This document shows positions 27,465-37,093 of a stretch of 64,000 nucleotides of DNA, piece after piece. This DNA comes from Hymenobacter terrenus. GTDB lineage: Bacteria > Bacteroidota > Bacteroidia > Cytophagales > Hymenobacteraceae. The DNA lies in contig NZ_LATM01000002.1 in the NCBI RefSeq assembly GCF_000972495.1, positions 186,001-250,000 of the forward strand, written 5' to 3'. Every line of letters starts with the position of its first letter. The first letter of the stretch is position 1. The translations under genes were made by a program, and so were the position numbers. Under the pieces are notes generated by a model, which did no database searches, was not told the origin of the DNA, and saw only the letters and a list, made by a program, of their open reading frames with translations.

Positions 27465-27491
27465 AAGGCCGGCAGGAATCTTGCCGGCCTT
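27465..27491 (-). terminator. Intrinsic terminator after susD 2
   Basis: AAGGCCGGCA (27465-27474) pairs with TGCCGGCCTT (27482-27491). On the minus strand the stem is followed by TTTC. It is 29 nt past the susD 2 stop, so it ends the susCD 2 transcript before the esterase gene. Confidence 0.75.
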
Positions 27492-27520
27492 TCGACACCA
27501 CTTACTGTAAAACAAGTTGC

Positions 27521-28996
27521 TTAGTAGCCAGTATTCTGGCCGAGGTTTGGGTTCAAGGTCGTTTCCCGTTGCGGAATGGGGTACAGCACGTGGAACGGCT
27601 GGGCAGCCTTGCCCTGGGCCTTCATCACGTCCACGAAACGGTCGGTGCGCACGAGGTCAAACCAGCGCTGGCTTTCGAAGGCCAACTCCAGGCGGCGCTC
27701 CAATTCCAGGCGGGTGCGCAGGGTGGCCGTGCTGGTGCTAGCGGCCAAGTCCACGGTAGCGTTGGGGGTGTTAACGGGCAGGTTGCGCGAGCGGCGGATG
27801 ATGCGGTTCACGGCGTCGAGGGCCGCGGCATTGGGGCCACTTTGCTCGTTCACGGCTTCGGCGTACATCAGCAATACGTCGGCGTAGCGCAAGATGGGGA
27901 ATTCTACGTCCGACTCGCCCCGGATGATGCCCTTCTGGAGGAATTTGGTGGGGTAGGGCTCGTTCACCGTCGTGCCGGTGGTGCTCGTATACGACAAGGC
28001 GATGGAAACCGTCTTCCGCACGTCGCCGGCGGGGTAGGCCGCAATGAGATTGGGGGTGGGGCGGTTCACGCCGTCGCCGGCCCCGTTTGTGAAGCCAAAG
28101 TCCGGCGAGAGGGCCGAAAACGGCGTCCACTGCGTGTAGAAGCCGCCGCCTTGGCTAATTTGCCCGCCTTTGTACTGCGCGGCCAGCATCACCTCCCGGT
28201 TGTTGGCGAAGGTGGTGGTGGACAGGAAGACGTCGGCATAATTCGGCATCAGGCTGTTCACGTTGGCGTCGATAATCTCCTTGAGCTTGTCGGCGGCCAA
28301 GCCGTACTTTTTCTGGGTCAGGTACACTTTGCCCAGCAAAGCTTTCGCGGCCCATTTCGAAGCCCGGCCCGCGTTGGCGGCCGTGATGGTAGTCGGCAGT
28401 ATGTTTTCGGCCACTATCAGGTCGTTTTCAATGAGCGTGTATACCTCGTTCACCGGTGCGCGGCCTAGGGTGTTGCCCGCGAAGGGGTCATTAATTTCGG
28501 TCGTGCTCAGCTGCACGGGCCCGAACAGGCGCACCAGGTTGAAGTAGAACATCGCCCGCAGGAAGCGAGCCTCGCCTTCGTACTGACTTTTGAGGGCGTC
28601 GTCGAAGCTTACCGCGGGCAAGCGGTCGAGAACGGCATTGGTCCGGCTGATGCCCTGGTAGTGTCCCAGCCAAGCATCCCGGAAGAGGTCATTTCCCACC
28701 TGGTACGTGAGGTCTTCTATCTGAAACTGGTTAACCGAGCTGCCGGTGCGCGGGAAGCCGTAATCGGTGTTATCGGTCGACACCTCGCCGAGCCAGATGA
28801 GCGAGCCCGCGCCGCTGCCGTACAGGCCAGCGTGCTTGAAGGTGGAATAGGCGCCCACCAGGGCCGTGTTGAAGTCGGCGGCGGTGTTGTAAAAGTTAGC
28901 CGTGGTCCGCTCGGTCTTCGGCACCACCGTCAGAAAATCTTTGCAGGAGCTCAGCCCAAGAGTCAGGACTGCCAGGCCTAAAAACGTTTTTTTCAT
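27521..28996 (-). CDS. SusD/RagB-family outer-membrane glycan-binding lipoprotein (second)
   Basis: 491 residues. Lipoprotein signal MKKTFLGLAVLTLGLSSC with Cys18, then FLTVVPKTERTTANFYNTAADF. The helical core and C-terminal signatures are family-typical (YEGEARFLRAMFYFNLVRLFG, ASKWAAKALLGKVYLTQKKYG, LRYADVLLMYAEAVNEQSG, LELERRLELAFESQRWFDLVRT, YPIPQRETTLNPNLGQNTGY). It is paralogous to the SusD at 19270. It is the surface glycan-binding partner of the adjacent SusC, whose stop is 19 nt upstream. Confidence 0.95.
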   Translation of the reverse strand: MKKTFLGLAVLTLGLSSCKDFLTVVPKTERTTANFYNTAADFNTALVGAYSTFKHAGLYGSGAGSLIWLGEVSTDNTDYGFPRTGSSVNQFQIEDLTYQVGNDLFRDAWLGHYQGISRTNAVLDRLPAVSFDDALKSQYEGEARFLRAMFYFNLVRLFGPVQLSTTEINDPFAGNTLGRAPVNEVYTLIENDLIVAENILPTTITAANAGRASKWAAKALLGKVYLTQKKYGLAADKLKEIIDANVNSLMPNYADVFLSTTTFANNREVMLAAQYKGGQISQGGGFYTQWTPFSALSPDFGFTNGAGDGVNRPTPNLIAAYPAGDVRKTVSIALSYTSTTGTTVNEPYPTKFLQKGIIRGESDVEFPILRYADVLLMYAEAVNEQSGPNAAALDAVNRIIRRSRNLPVNTPNATVDLAASTSTATLRTRLELERRLELAFESQRWFDLVRTDRFVDVMKAQGKAAQPFHVLYPIPQRETTLNPNLGQNTGY

Positions 28997-29015
28997 GATG
29001 AGTTGCGGGTGGAAT

Positions 29016-32000
29016 TTAGAAAGAAACGCTCACGCCAGCGGTGTAGGAGCGGGAAATGGGGTAGGTGCCGAAGTCCGTGCGCGGCGCCAGCTGGTTGTCG
29101 CCGCCTTGGCTGCCGCTGCCGTTGCTCACTTCCGGGTCGTAGCCGATGTACTTTGTGAAGGTGTACAGGTTGGCGCCCGTGGCGAAGATGCGGGCGCCCT
29201 GCAGGCCAATGCGCTGGGCCACCTCGCGCGGCACGGTGTAAGCCAGCGTCACGGTGCGAATGCGCAGGTACGAGCCGTCGAAGAGGTACTGCGAGCTATA
29301 CTGGCCGTTGTTGTTGACGCCCCCGCGGATGCTGCGACCGAAGCGGCCGTCGCCGGGCTGAGATGGCGAAATCCAGCGGTTGTCGTACACGTACTTCGCG
29401 CCGTTCTGCACCCCGGAGTTGTTCAGGAAGAACGAGGAGTTGTAGATGTCGAAGCCCACCATGCCGTTGGTCAGCACGTCGAGGCTGAAGGCCTTGTAAG
29501 CAAAGGAGTTGTTGAACCCAAAGAAATACTTGGGATTGGGGTTGCCGATGATTTCGCGGTCGTTGTCGTTGACCACGCCGTCGTTGTTCACATCCTTCCA
29601 TTTCACGTCGCCGGCGCGGGCCGCCGGCTGGTTCGGAGCGGCTTGGGTGGGCAGCGTGCGATAGGCACGGGCTTCGTCGTCGCTCTGGAAAATGCCCAAC
29701 TGCCGCCGGCCGAAGAACATGCCTATCGGCTGGCCCACCTGCGTCACGTTGGTGTTAGCGCCGAAAATTTGGTCACGGTCGCTTTGCAGGGCCAGCACTT
29801 CGTTGCGGTTGAAAGTGATGTTGGAATTAGTCGTCCACTTAAAATCACCCACCAGGTTGCGAGTGGTCAGGGCCAGTTCCAGGCCCTTGTTTTGCACCTC
29901 GCCCAGGTTCACCAGGGCAGTGGGGTTGGTTATGCCGTTCGGGCCAATGCCCGTGACGCCCGCCACCTGGACGGTGAGCAGCATGTTGGTGTTGCGCCGG
30001 TCATACACGTCGGCCGTGAGGCTGATGCGGCTGTCAAACAACGACAGGTCCAGGCCCAGGTCCAGCTGCTTCGTGGTTTCCCAGCCGAGCTTAGAGTTTG
30101 CAATTGAGGTGCGCACCTGGCCCAGCGCAAGTGCATCGCCGAGGATGTAGTTGCTGCCGCCCAACTGCCCGATGGCCCGGTAGTTGCCGATGTTGTTGTT
30201 GCCGGTCAAGCCATAGCTGGCCCGCAGCTTGAGGTCGTTGACCACGCGCTGGCTTTTCATAAAGGCTTCGTCGGACACGCGCCAGCCCACCGAAGCCGAC
30301 GGGAACGTACCCCACAAGTTGTCTTCGCCAAAGCGCGACGAGCCGTCGCGGCGGACGGTGGCCGTCAGCAAGTACTTTTCGTTGAACACGTAGTTGGCCC
30401 GCGCCAGTATCGACAGGATGGTGTATTCCTGGATGCTGTTGGGCTGGGTGAATCCCGTAGCGCCCGGCACGGTACCTCCGTTTACCCCGCCCGTGATGAT
30501 ACCCCCGTTGATGTTGGGCACCAGGTCATCGGTGAAACCGTTCGCCGTGATGGCTATCACGTCGCTGGTTTCGCGCTGGGCCGTGAAGCCGCCTACAAAA
30601 TTGATGGCGTGCCGGCCAAACGTTCTCTGATAAGTAAGCGTGTTCTCGTTCAGTAAGTTGATGCTTTCAAAGCGCCGTGCAAAGGCCGATGCTGGGCCCG
30701 TAGCCGCCGCGGTGCTCAAGGTCGAAGGGTTCCAGACCTCGTTGCGAGAATAGTTCAAGTCGGCGCCGATGGTAGCACGGAATTTCAGGTCCGACAGAAT
30801 GGCGTATTCGGCGTAGGTGTTGCCCAGCAGGCGGAACTGCGACGACGGGCTCTTGTACTCGTTAGCAATCTTCACGGCGTTTTGCACCGAAACGGCCTGC
30901 GGTTCGGGCGTCGGCACGGTGGTGCCGTACGAGCCATCGGGGTTGTACACCGGCACATTTGGCGGCTGCGCCAGCGCCGATTGAATGATGCCCAGGGAGC
31001 CGTAGTGGCCCGAGTAGGGCAGGTCGGTTTGGGTGGTGTAGCTCGGCAGCAGGCTGATGCCCACGTTCAGGCGCTTCGAGGCTTTGGCATCCACGTTGGC
31101 CCGGAAGCTGTAGCGCTTCAGCCCCGTATTGAGGATGATGCCTTCCTGGTCGAAATAGCCCGCCGACACCGAATAGCGCACGTTGTCGCTGCCGCCGGAG
31201 GCTGACACTTGGTAGCTCTGAATTCGAGCCTTGCGAAAAATAGCGTCCTGCCAGTCAGTGCCTTCGCCTAGCGAGGCCGGGTCTAACAGCGCCGTTGGGA
31301 TGCGAAAATTGGTGGGCCGTACGCTGTTCGGGTCTGTTATTTTACCGGTGGGCACGTTGTCGAGGTAGCCGTTGTTGCGCGCGTCGATGGTGAACAGCGC
31401 AAACTCCTGCGCGTTCATCATGTCTATTCTCTTGGCAACTTCCTGGTAACCCGCGTACACATCGAGCCCAACCTGCGACTTGTTGGCCTTGCCGCGCTTG
31501 GTGGTTACGATAATAACCCCGTTGGAGCCGCGCGAGCCGTAGATGGCCGTGGCCGAAGCGTCCTTGAGCACGTCAATGCTTTCGATGTCGTTGGGGTTGA
31601 TGGTGTTCAGCGGGTTGCCCACCCCCGAGCCCGATACCGGGAAGCCATCAATGACGAATAGCGGCTCGTTGCTGGTGCCGCTTGAAGCCGAGCCCACGCC
31701 CCGAATCAGGATGTTAGTGTTGCCGCCGGGCGCGCCCGAAGAGCTGGAAATCTGGAGGCCGGCTACCTGACCTTGCAGAGCTTGGTCGAAACCAGACACT
31801 GGTACCTTAGTCACATCCTGGCCCGAAACGGTAGCAATGGCGCCCGTTAGGTCTTTTTTCTGCTGGGTGCCATAGCCCACTACCACTACTTCTTTCAGGG
31901 CCTGCTGGTCGCCAGCCAGAGTCACTTCGATTTGCGAGCGGCCATTCACCGGGACTTCCTGGCTTTTATAGCCGATGTAGGAGAGAGCCAGCACCGGATT

Positions 32001-32222
32001 TTCGGTGGTTATGGTCAGGCTGAACGTGCCATCAACGCCCGTAGAGGTGCCGTTAGTAGTGCTTTTTACCAGGACTGTAACCCCGGGCAGCGGCTGATTC
32101 TTGTCATCAACAACCCGCCCTGAAATCGTTTGTGGGGTTTGCGCCATAACTGACGCGAATGGAAGTATTAGGCTCCAAAATAGGAAGCCTATCATCCAGA
32201 CTCTGCTGAGTGTACTGCTCAT
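29016..32222 (-). CDS. SusC/RagA-family TonB-dependent outer-membrane transporter (second)
   Basis: 1068 residues. Signal peptide ending ASVMA-Q, regulatory-like domain (ISGRVVDDKNQPLPGVTVLVK), TonB box-like KEVVVVGYGTQQ, plug (KDLTGAIATVSGQDV, IRGVGSASSG, DVLKDASATAIYGSRGSNGV) and a barrel ending SYTAGVSVSF. It is paralogous to the first SusC over its whole length. It heads the susCD 2 transcript and is divergent from kduD, with a 386-nt shared control region between them. Confidence 0.95.
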   Translation of the reverse strand: MSSTLSRVWMIGFLFWSLILPFASVMAQTPQTISGRVVDDKNQPLPGVTVLVKSTTNGTSTGVDGTFSLTITTENPVLALSYIGYKSQEVPVNGRSQIEVTLAGDQQALKEVVVVGYGTQQKKDLTGAIATVSGQDVTKVPVSGFDQALQGQVAGLQISSSSGAPGGNTNILIRGVGSASSGTSNEPLFVIDGFPVSGSGVGNPLNTINPNDIESIDVLKDASATAIYGSRGSNGVIIVTTKRGKANKSQVGLDVYAGYQEVAKRIDMMNAQEFALFTIDARNNGYLDNVPTGKITDPNSVRPTNFRIPTALLDPASLGEGTDWQDAIFRKARIQSYQVSASGGSDNVRYSVSAGYFDQEGIILNTGLKRYSFRANVDAKASKRLNVGISLLPSYTTQTDLPYSGHYGSLGIIQSALAQPPNVPVYNPDGSYGTTVPTPEPQAVSVQNAVKIANEYKSPSSQFRLLGNTYAEYAILSDLKFRATIGADLNYSRNEVWNPSTLSTAAATGPASAFARRFESINLLNENTLTYQRTFGRHAINFVGGFTAQRETSDVIAITANGFTDDLVPNINGGIITGGVNGGTVPGATGFTQPNSIQEYTILSILARANYVFNEKYLLTATVRRDGSSRFGEDNLWGTFPSASVGWRVSDEAFMKSQRVVNDLKLRASYGLTGNNNIGNYRAIGQLGGSNYILGDALALGQVRTSIANSKLGWETTKQLDLGLDLSLFDSRISLTADVYDRRNTNMLLTVQVAGVTGIGPNGITNPTALVNLGEVQNKGLELALTTRNLVGDFKWTTNSNITFNRNEVLALQSDRDQIFGANTNVTQVGQPIGMFFGRRQLGIFQSDDEARAYRTLPTQAAPNQPAARAGDVKWKDVNNDGVVNDNDREIIGNPNPKYFFGFNNSFAYKAFSLDVLTNGMVGFDIYNSSFFLNNSGVQNGAKYVYDNRWISPSQPGDGRFGRSIRGGVNNNGQYSSQYLFDGSYLRIRTVTLAYTVPREVAQRIGLQGARIFATGANLYTFTKYIGYDPEVSNGSGSQGGDNQLAPRTDFGTYPISRSYTAGVSVSF

Positions 32223-32608
32223 ATGGGTGGGAGTTTAAGTTTAGCATGGTGGAATTAGTGTTTTGTATTGCAATAGTACGCAGTAAATTTATCACGCCAA
32301 AGCTTTTTTGTAGATTATCAGTGAGTCATTACATTTTGCGGAGAATACTCTTGCAAGAACTTCCTCCAAATTTGTGTTGATAAACCAATTTTCAGTGAAT
32401 ATGAAGCTGTTAAGAGTAGGATCGTGAGTATTTTAGCCTCTACTGCGTGTGATAGCTGCTTCTGATCTAAGGGTAAGTTTGTGCTTACTCACCTTTTGAA
32501 ATATTTTTACTTAGTGCACATGACTTGTTTGTGAGTTGCCGATTTATCATTTTTATTTCCAGTGGTAATGCTCTAATATTGTCTCAAATTCAGCACTGAT
32601 ACAGTATC
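32223..32608. promoter_or_regulatory. Divergent control region between susC 2 and kduD
   Basis: A 386-nt AT-richer gap that must carry promoters in both directions. Its blocks at 32260-32334, 32483-32510 and 32581-32608 recur in the same order upstream of susC 1. A short perfect palindrome overlaps the kduD start. No open reading frame of note is inside. Confidence 0.6.
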
Positions 32609-32609
32609 A
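32597..32609. promoter_or_regulatory. Palindrome TGATACAGTATCA at the kduD start, candidate operator
   Basis: A perfect 6-1-6 palindrome (TGATAC A GTATCA) whose last base is the A of the kduD ATG. A partial version (GAGATAGTATCA) survives in the duplicated region upstream of susC 1 at about 24309-24320. The IclR-type regulator encoded 20 nt past kduD is the obvious candidate to bind it. Confidence 0.45.
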
Positions 32610-33376
32610 TGAAAACCTCCTTATTTGACCTTACCGGCCGGACGGCCCTCGTAACTGGCTGCAAACGCGGTATTGGCCGGGCCATGGCCGTGGCTTTGGC
32701 CGAAGCCGGCGCAGATATCATCGGGGTATCGGCCTCCCTCGAAACTTCAGGCAGCGACGTAGAGCAGGACGTGCTTGCTACCGGCCGCTCGTTCCGGGCT
32801 TACCAGTGCGATTTGAGCAAGCGCGAGGCGATTTACGCCTTCCTGACTCAGCTTAAACAGGACAACCCTGTGATTGATATCTTGGTTAACAACGCTGGTA
32901 CTATCCTACGCAAGCCCGCAGCCGAACATCCAGATGAGTACTGGGACGAAGTGCTGGATACCAATCTGTCGGCGCCCTTTATCCTAGCGCGCGAACTGGG
33001 GCAAGGCATGATTGAGCGTGGGCACGGCAAGGTAATTTTTACGGCTTCCCTACTCACTTTTCAGGGCGGCATTACGGTGCCAGGCTACGCAGCCAGCAAA
33101 GGCGCCATCGGCAGTCTGGTAAAGGCGCTGGCTAATGAGTGGGCCTCGAAAGGGGTTAATGTGAACGCCATCGCGCCAGGCTACATTGCCACCGATAACA
33201 CTTCCGCGCTCCGCCAGGACGCCGACCGTAGTCAAAGCATTCTTTCCCGTATTCCGGCTGGTCGCTGGGGTGAGCCCGAGGATTTTAAGGGCATTACCGT
33301 ATTTCTGGCATCTGAAGCATCCCGCTATGTTCATGGCACCATCGTTACCGTCGACGGGGGATGGATGGGGCGTTAA
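32609..33376 (+). CDS. kduD: 2-dehydro-3-deoxy-D-gluconate 5-dehydrogenase (KduD), SDR family
   Basis: 255 residues, matching the KduD subgroup throughout. Cofactor loop LVTGCKRGIGRAMAVALAEAG, then ILVNNAGTILRKPA, catalytic S147, Y160 and K164 (ASLLTFQGGITVPGYAASK), and the diagnostic NVNAIAPGYIATDNTSALR to RIPAGRWGEPED and VDGGWMGR. KduD interconverts 3-deoxy-D-glycero-2,5-hexodiulosonate and 2-keto-3-deoxygluconate in breakdown of unsaturated uronates from pectin or glycosaminoglycan-type substrates. It is cytoplasmic. It starts a plus-strand operon with the IclR regulator 20 nt later. No kduI is in the window. Confidence 0.9.
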   Translation: MKTSLFDLTGRTALVTGCKRGIGRAMAVALAEAGADIIGVSASLETSGSDVEQDVLATGRSFRAYQCDLSKREAIYAFLTQLKQDNPVIDILVNNAGTILRKPAAEHPDEYWDEVLDTNLSAPFILARELGQGMIERGHGKVIFTASLLTFQGGITVPGYAASKGAIGSLVKALANEWASKGVNVNAIAPGYIATDNTSALRQDADRSQSILSRIPAGRWGEPEDFKGITVFLASEASRYVHGTIVTVDGGWMGR

Positions 33377-33396
33377 TTTTTTTTGAGTAATATGCT

Positions 33397-34134
33397 ATGG
33401 TCCTAGTAGTTATCAAAGCGCTCGATATTCTGGAGTATGTTGCGCGGGATTCCGGGCGGTCCTTCTCGCTCACGGAAATTGCAGCAGGCTTGAATATGAA
33501 TCAAGCTACTTGTGTGAACATCCTGCAGACGCTGGTGGAGAAAAGCTACCTGGAACATTTGGGGCGTAAGAAAGGCTATCGGCTTGGTCCGATGGCCTTT
33601 AGCCTAACCAACAACCAGTCGTACAGCTTGAACCTGATAACAGCTGCCAAAACGGTGATGGAAAACCTAACCCATAGCCTCAACGAAACGTCGCTGCTGG
33701 GGGTGATTCGCAACCAAAAGCGCTTTATTGTGCACTTGGTAAATAGCGACCAGGATTTGCAGGTTCGTAGCCACACCGAGCGTAGCGTGTACGAAACAGC
33801 CACCGGACGGCTACTACTGGCCTACATGAATCCCAAGGAGTACGCCAATTTTGTGGCTTCTCTGGGGCTTCCTTCGGCGGAGGTATGGCCTGAAGCTGAT
33901 ACGGCTGAGAGCCTGTTGGCCGAGTTGGCCCAAATGCGCGCCGATGAGCTATCGGTCACGGTTTCTAAAAGTCACATTATTGGGTTTGCCGTGCCTATTT
34001 GGCAGAATGACCAAGTAGTGGCCAGTCTTAGTGTTTTTCTGCCGCAGATACGCTGCTCAGCCACGCGTAAAAAAGAAATCATTCAAGCCCTGCGCCAAGC
34101 ATCGAGGCAGATAAACCAGCAGTTGGCTGCCTAG
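33397..34134 (+). CDS. IclR-family transcriptional regulator
   Basis: 245 residues. N-terminal winged helix-turn-helix (ALDILEYVARDSGRSFSLTE, IAAGLNMNQATCVNILQTLV, KKGYRLGPMAFSLTNN), then the IclR effector-binding domain (ETSLLGVIRNQKRFIVHLVN, RSVYETATGRLLLAYM, ISFAVPIWQND-like segment near 205). IclR members such as KdgR control pectin and keto-deoxygluconate genes, and its place behind kduD points to the same job here. The candidate target is the palindrome at the kduD start and the divergent susC 2 promoter. Confidence 0.88.
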   Translation: MVLVVIKALDILEYVARDSGRSFSLTEIAAGLNMNQATCVNILQTLVEKSYLEHLGRKKGYRLGPMAFSLTNNQSYSLNLITAAKTVMENLTHSLNETSLLGVIRNQKRFIVHLVNSDQDLQVRSHTERSVYETATGRLLLAYMNPKEYANFVASLGLPSAEVWPEADTAESLLAELAQMRADELSVTVSKSHIIGFAVPIWQNDQVVASLSVFLPQIRCSATRKKEIIQALRQASRQINQQLAA

Positions 34135-34477
34135 GAGCCGCCAAAGCACCTCGTTCCGGTTCGATGCTCTGCTTGGTGACAGGCCTGATTACATTGATTA
34201 TTATCCAAGTACTTCTGTCTTTGTATGATGATGGTGCCTACTTGTGATTTTGGTCTTCGCATGGGTACAACGAGCGGATTGGTATTATCGTCAACAGTGC
34301 GCGAGGACATGAACGCGCTAAAGCTGACTGCCTGATAATAAATTGACGCTTACGAGGTGGTGGCTAAATAGCCGCTAAGTTTCAGCATGGCTATGTATAG
34401 AACCCACCGGCTTGCCCTCTTTCGCCAGGCAAGTCGTTGGGGTTGAGTCATACACTCGAATGGTGAAATAACTCTTC
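34135..34477. other. Intergenic region, no feature recognised
   Basis: 343 nt between the IclR gene and the GH38-like gene. I see no gene, strong hairpin or repeat. It presumably holds the promoter for the mannosidase-kinase pair. Confidence 0.5.
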
Positions 34478-37081
34478 ATGAAACAGTTCTGCCTCCTCCT
34501 TGGCCTGGTAATGGGACTAGGCTTGCCCACGGCAACTGCTCAGCCCATCAAGCGCCTCTACATCGCCAACGACGACCATACCGACTACATGTGGACGGCC
34601 AACGAGGCGAAGTACGACAGTGCATTTGTGCGCATGCTCGATTACTACCTCGACCAGATTGATGCGACCCGGAAAAACCCCGACGATTTTCAGGCCCGCT
34701 TCAATTGTGATGGCAGTTATTGGCTCCGGGCCTACCAGCAGGCCCGCTCGCCAGCCCAATTCAAGCGGCTGATGGCGGCCATTCGGTCGGGGCACATTGG
34801 TAGCCCGTTGAACACGCTGGTGAGTACCTATGGGGCCCAGCCGACGGAGGCCGTGCTGCGGGGCATGTACTACGCTGGACAATTGGAGCGGACCCACAAG
34901 CTGCGGTTTCGGCTGGCTGAGGCTATGGAAAACAATACGTTGCCGATGGGGCTTAGCTCATTGTGGGCCGGTTCAGGCGCCCTTTATAGTTGGAAGGGCA
35001 TTGGGGGCTACGGCAGCCAGATGACGTACGAGAGCCGGGACCACCGCCGCCATCAGCTCTATCACTACACCGGCCTGGATTCGAGCAGCGTGCTAATGAA
35101 ATGGTATGCTTACAAAGAGAAAAAGACCGCACCACTGGGTGGCTACGCCGAATGCCGTTTGGTGGTAAAGTCCAAGGAACCTACCAAAGAAATAGGACAG
35201 GTCATCAATATGCTGGATGCGTTTTGCGATACAGTTTCGGCACAGTCGATTTACCCGTACAACGTGGCCGGTGCTTTTGGCTACGGGCACGACGACCTGG
35301 ACACCTACCTTTCGCCGCCGTTCATTGACGCGGCCCGCAATGGTAGCACTCCTACCCGGAAGGTGCGGGTTTCCAACGAGGAGGATTTTTTCCGGGACGT
35401 GGCCAAAACCTACCCGAAGCTGCCTACGGAGTCGGTGAGCTACGGCAACGAGTGGGACATCTACTGCGCCTCGATGAACGAAACCACCGGCCGGGTGCGG
35501 CGCTCGACCGAGAAATTGCGGGCGGCCGAAGCCTTGGCTTCCGTGGCGGCGTTGCGGGCTCCCACGTTTGCCAAGCCGCTGACCACCGCGCGGGACTTGG
35601 CCTGGGAAGGCTTCGGCATGTATTGGGAACACAACTGGACCGGCGACGGGCCGGTGAAGCAGCCGGTGCGGGCTCAGTGGCAAGACAAAATCCAGCGCAA
35701 CATCAGCAGCTACGTGGATTCGCTCCACGCGCTGGCCGCTCGCACCCTCGGCAGCCAACTCAAGCGAGCCGCCGCGCCCCATTTCTACGTGTTCAACCCC
35801 CTAAGTTGGAGCCGCAACGACGTGGCTGATTTCGCCTACGCTGGGCCTTATCCGGTGCGCGTGCTCGACCTCACTACCAAGCAAGAAGTGCCTAGTCAGC
35901 TGATAACGAAGGCGGGCGGCAAGTTTCTGCGGATTTATGCTGAAAACATTCCGTCAGTAGGGTACAAGGTGTTCGAGCTACAACCGGGCGCGCCGGCGCA
36001 GTTGCCGGCTGCGGCCACGTTGGATAGCAACTACCTGAGCAATGCCCGCTACCGCCTGCGCCTCAGTGCCTCGGGTGTGCTCACCGAAATTTACGACAAG
36101 CAGGCCGGCAATCGGCAAGTGGTACAGCCACTGAATGGATTGTATATAAATGACTTGGGAGGCAAAAACAAGGAAGCCGGTCAGCCAGTCGTGCTCGAAA
36201 ATGCGGGACCGGTGTCCGTCACGCTGAAAGCCGTTTCCAACGAGCCGGTACCCCATACGGTACGAGTGACCTTGTTTGCCAACAGTCCCCGGATTGATAT
36301 CGAAGACAGCATTCAAGTCAATTTCAAGGATGTGAAAACCTGGGCTTTTTCGTTTAATCTGAACAGGCCCACCACCCACCACGAGGAGCTAGGCGCCATT
36401 CTGACTGCCAAAAAGGAAACGCGGGGCGGACACTACGCCGCCCAGAATGCCCGCCTCGACTGGCAAACCTTCAACCACTTCGCCGACCTAAGCGAGGCTA
36501 CCTACGGCGTGACGCTCTCGAACGTGGATTGCAGCTTCTTCAAGCTCGGCCAAAGCACCGTCGATTCGTTGTGGGAGCAGTCGCCGCAGCTCCACGCCTT
36601 GGCGGGCGGGCAAGTGGACCGCAAGGTGGAAGACAAGGGTGCGCTCGGCATCTTCGGTCAAAACGGCCAAACCAACTTTCGCTACGCGTATTCACTCACC
36701 ACGCACCAAGCCGCTTTCAACCCGGTAGCGGCCATGAAGTTTGCGCTGGAACACCAGAACCCACTTGTGGCCGGCGCCGTGACCGGCACCCGCGACCAGC
36801 ACCCCAGCCCCACTTTCTCGCTGCTCACCACCGACGACCCGAACGTGCTGCTCTGGAGCCTGAAACCTAGCGAAGACGGCATCAAAGAAGGGCTGGTAGC
36901 CCGGTTATGGAACTTCAACCCACAATCGGCCCGGCCCACGCTGACCCTGGTGCGGCCTATTCGGCGAGCCTGGCAAACCACCCACCTCGAAACCAACGAG
37001 CGGCCGTTGCAGCCCGCGGCTAAACAATTGCGCGTGCGGTTTGCGCCCCATCAACTCAACACGTATCGGTTGCAGTTCTAA
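34478..37081 (+). CDS. Secreted GH38-like alpha-mannosidase-type protein
   Basis: 867 residues. Signal peptide MKQFCLLLGLVMGLGLPTATA. The N-terminal domain starts IANDDHTDYMWTANEAKYD, with H34 and D36 at the positions of the GH38 zinc ligands. H385 in MYWEHNWTGDG is the likely later ligand. The usual nucleophile segment WQxDPFGH is not found; the equivalent stretch appears to be EAMENNTLPMGLSSLWAGSG, so this is a distant branch. The C-terminal beta domains are those of GH38 (LRLSASGVLTEIYDKQAG, RIDIEDSIQVNFKDVKTWAF). The substrate may be alpha-mannoside or another glycan. It is followed after 12 nt by a sugar kinase. Confidence 0.75.
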   Translation: MKQFCLLLGLVMGLGLPTATAQPIKRLYIANDDHTDYMWTANEAKYDSAFVRMLDYYLDQIDATRKNPDDFQARFNCDGSYWLRAYQQARSPAQFKRLMAAIRSGHIGSPLNTLVSTYGAQPTEAVLRGMYYAGQLERTHKLRFRLAEAMENNTLPMGLSSLWAGSGALYSWKGIGGYGSQMTYESRDHRRHQLYHYTGLDSSSVLMKWYAYKEKKTAPLGGYAECRLVVKSKEPTKEIGQVINMLDAFCDTVSAQSIYPYNVAGAFGYGHDDLDTYLSPPFIDAARNGSTPTRKVRVSNEEDFFRDVAKTYPKLPTESVSYGNEWDIYCASMNETTGRVRRSTEKLRAAEALASVAALRAPTFAKPLTTARDLAWEGFGMYWEHNWTGDGPVKQPVRAQWQDKIQRNISSYVDSLHALAARTLGSQLKRAAAPHFYVFNPLSWSRNDVADFAYAGPYPVRVLDLTTKQEVPSQLITKAGGKFLRIYAENIPSVGYKVFELQPGAPAQLPAAATLDSNYLSNARYRLRLSASGVLTEIYDKQAGNRQVVQPLNGLYINDLGGKNKEAGQPVVLENAGPVSVTLKAVSNEPVPHTVRVTLFANSPRIDIEDSIQVNFKDVKTWAFSFNLNRPTTHHEELGAILTAKKETRGGHYAAQNARLDWQTFNHFADLSEATYGVTLSNVDCSFFKLGQSTVDSLWEQSPQLHALAGGQVDRKVEDKGALGIFGQNGQTNFRYAYSLTTHQAAFNPVAAMKFALEHQNPLVAGAVTGTRDQHPSPTFSLLTTDDPNVLLWSLKPSEDGIKEGLVARLWNFNPQSARPTLTLVRPIRRAWQTTHLETNERPLQPAAKQLRVRFAPHQLNTYRLQF

Positions 37082-37093
37082 CCTTCCGGTCTC

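Noticed and set aside
28902..30107. Plus-strand open frame of 401 codons opposite SusC/SusD 2
   Set aside because: Covers the end of one real gene and the start of another on the opposite strand; no family resemblance.
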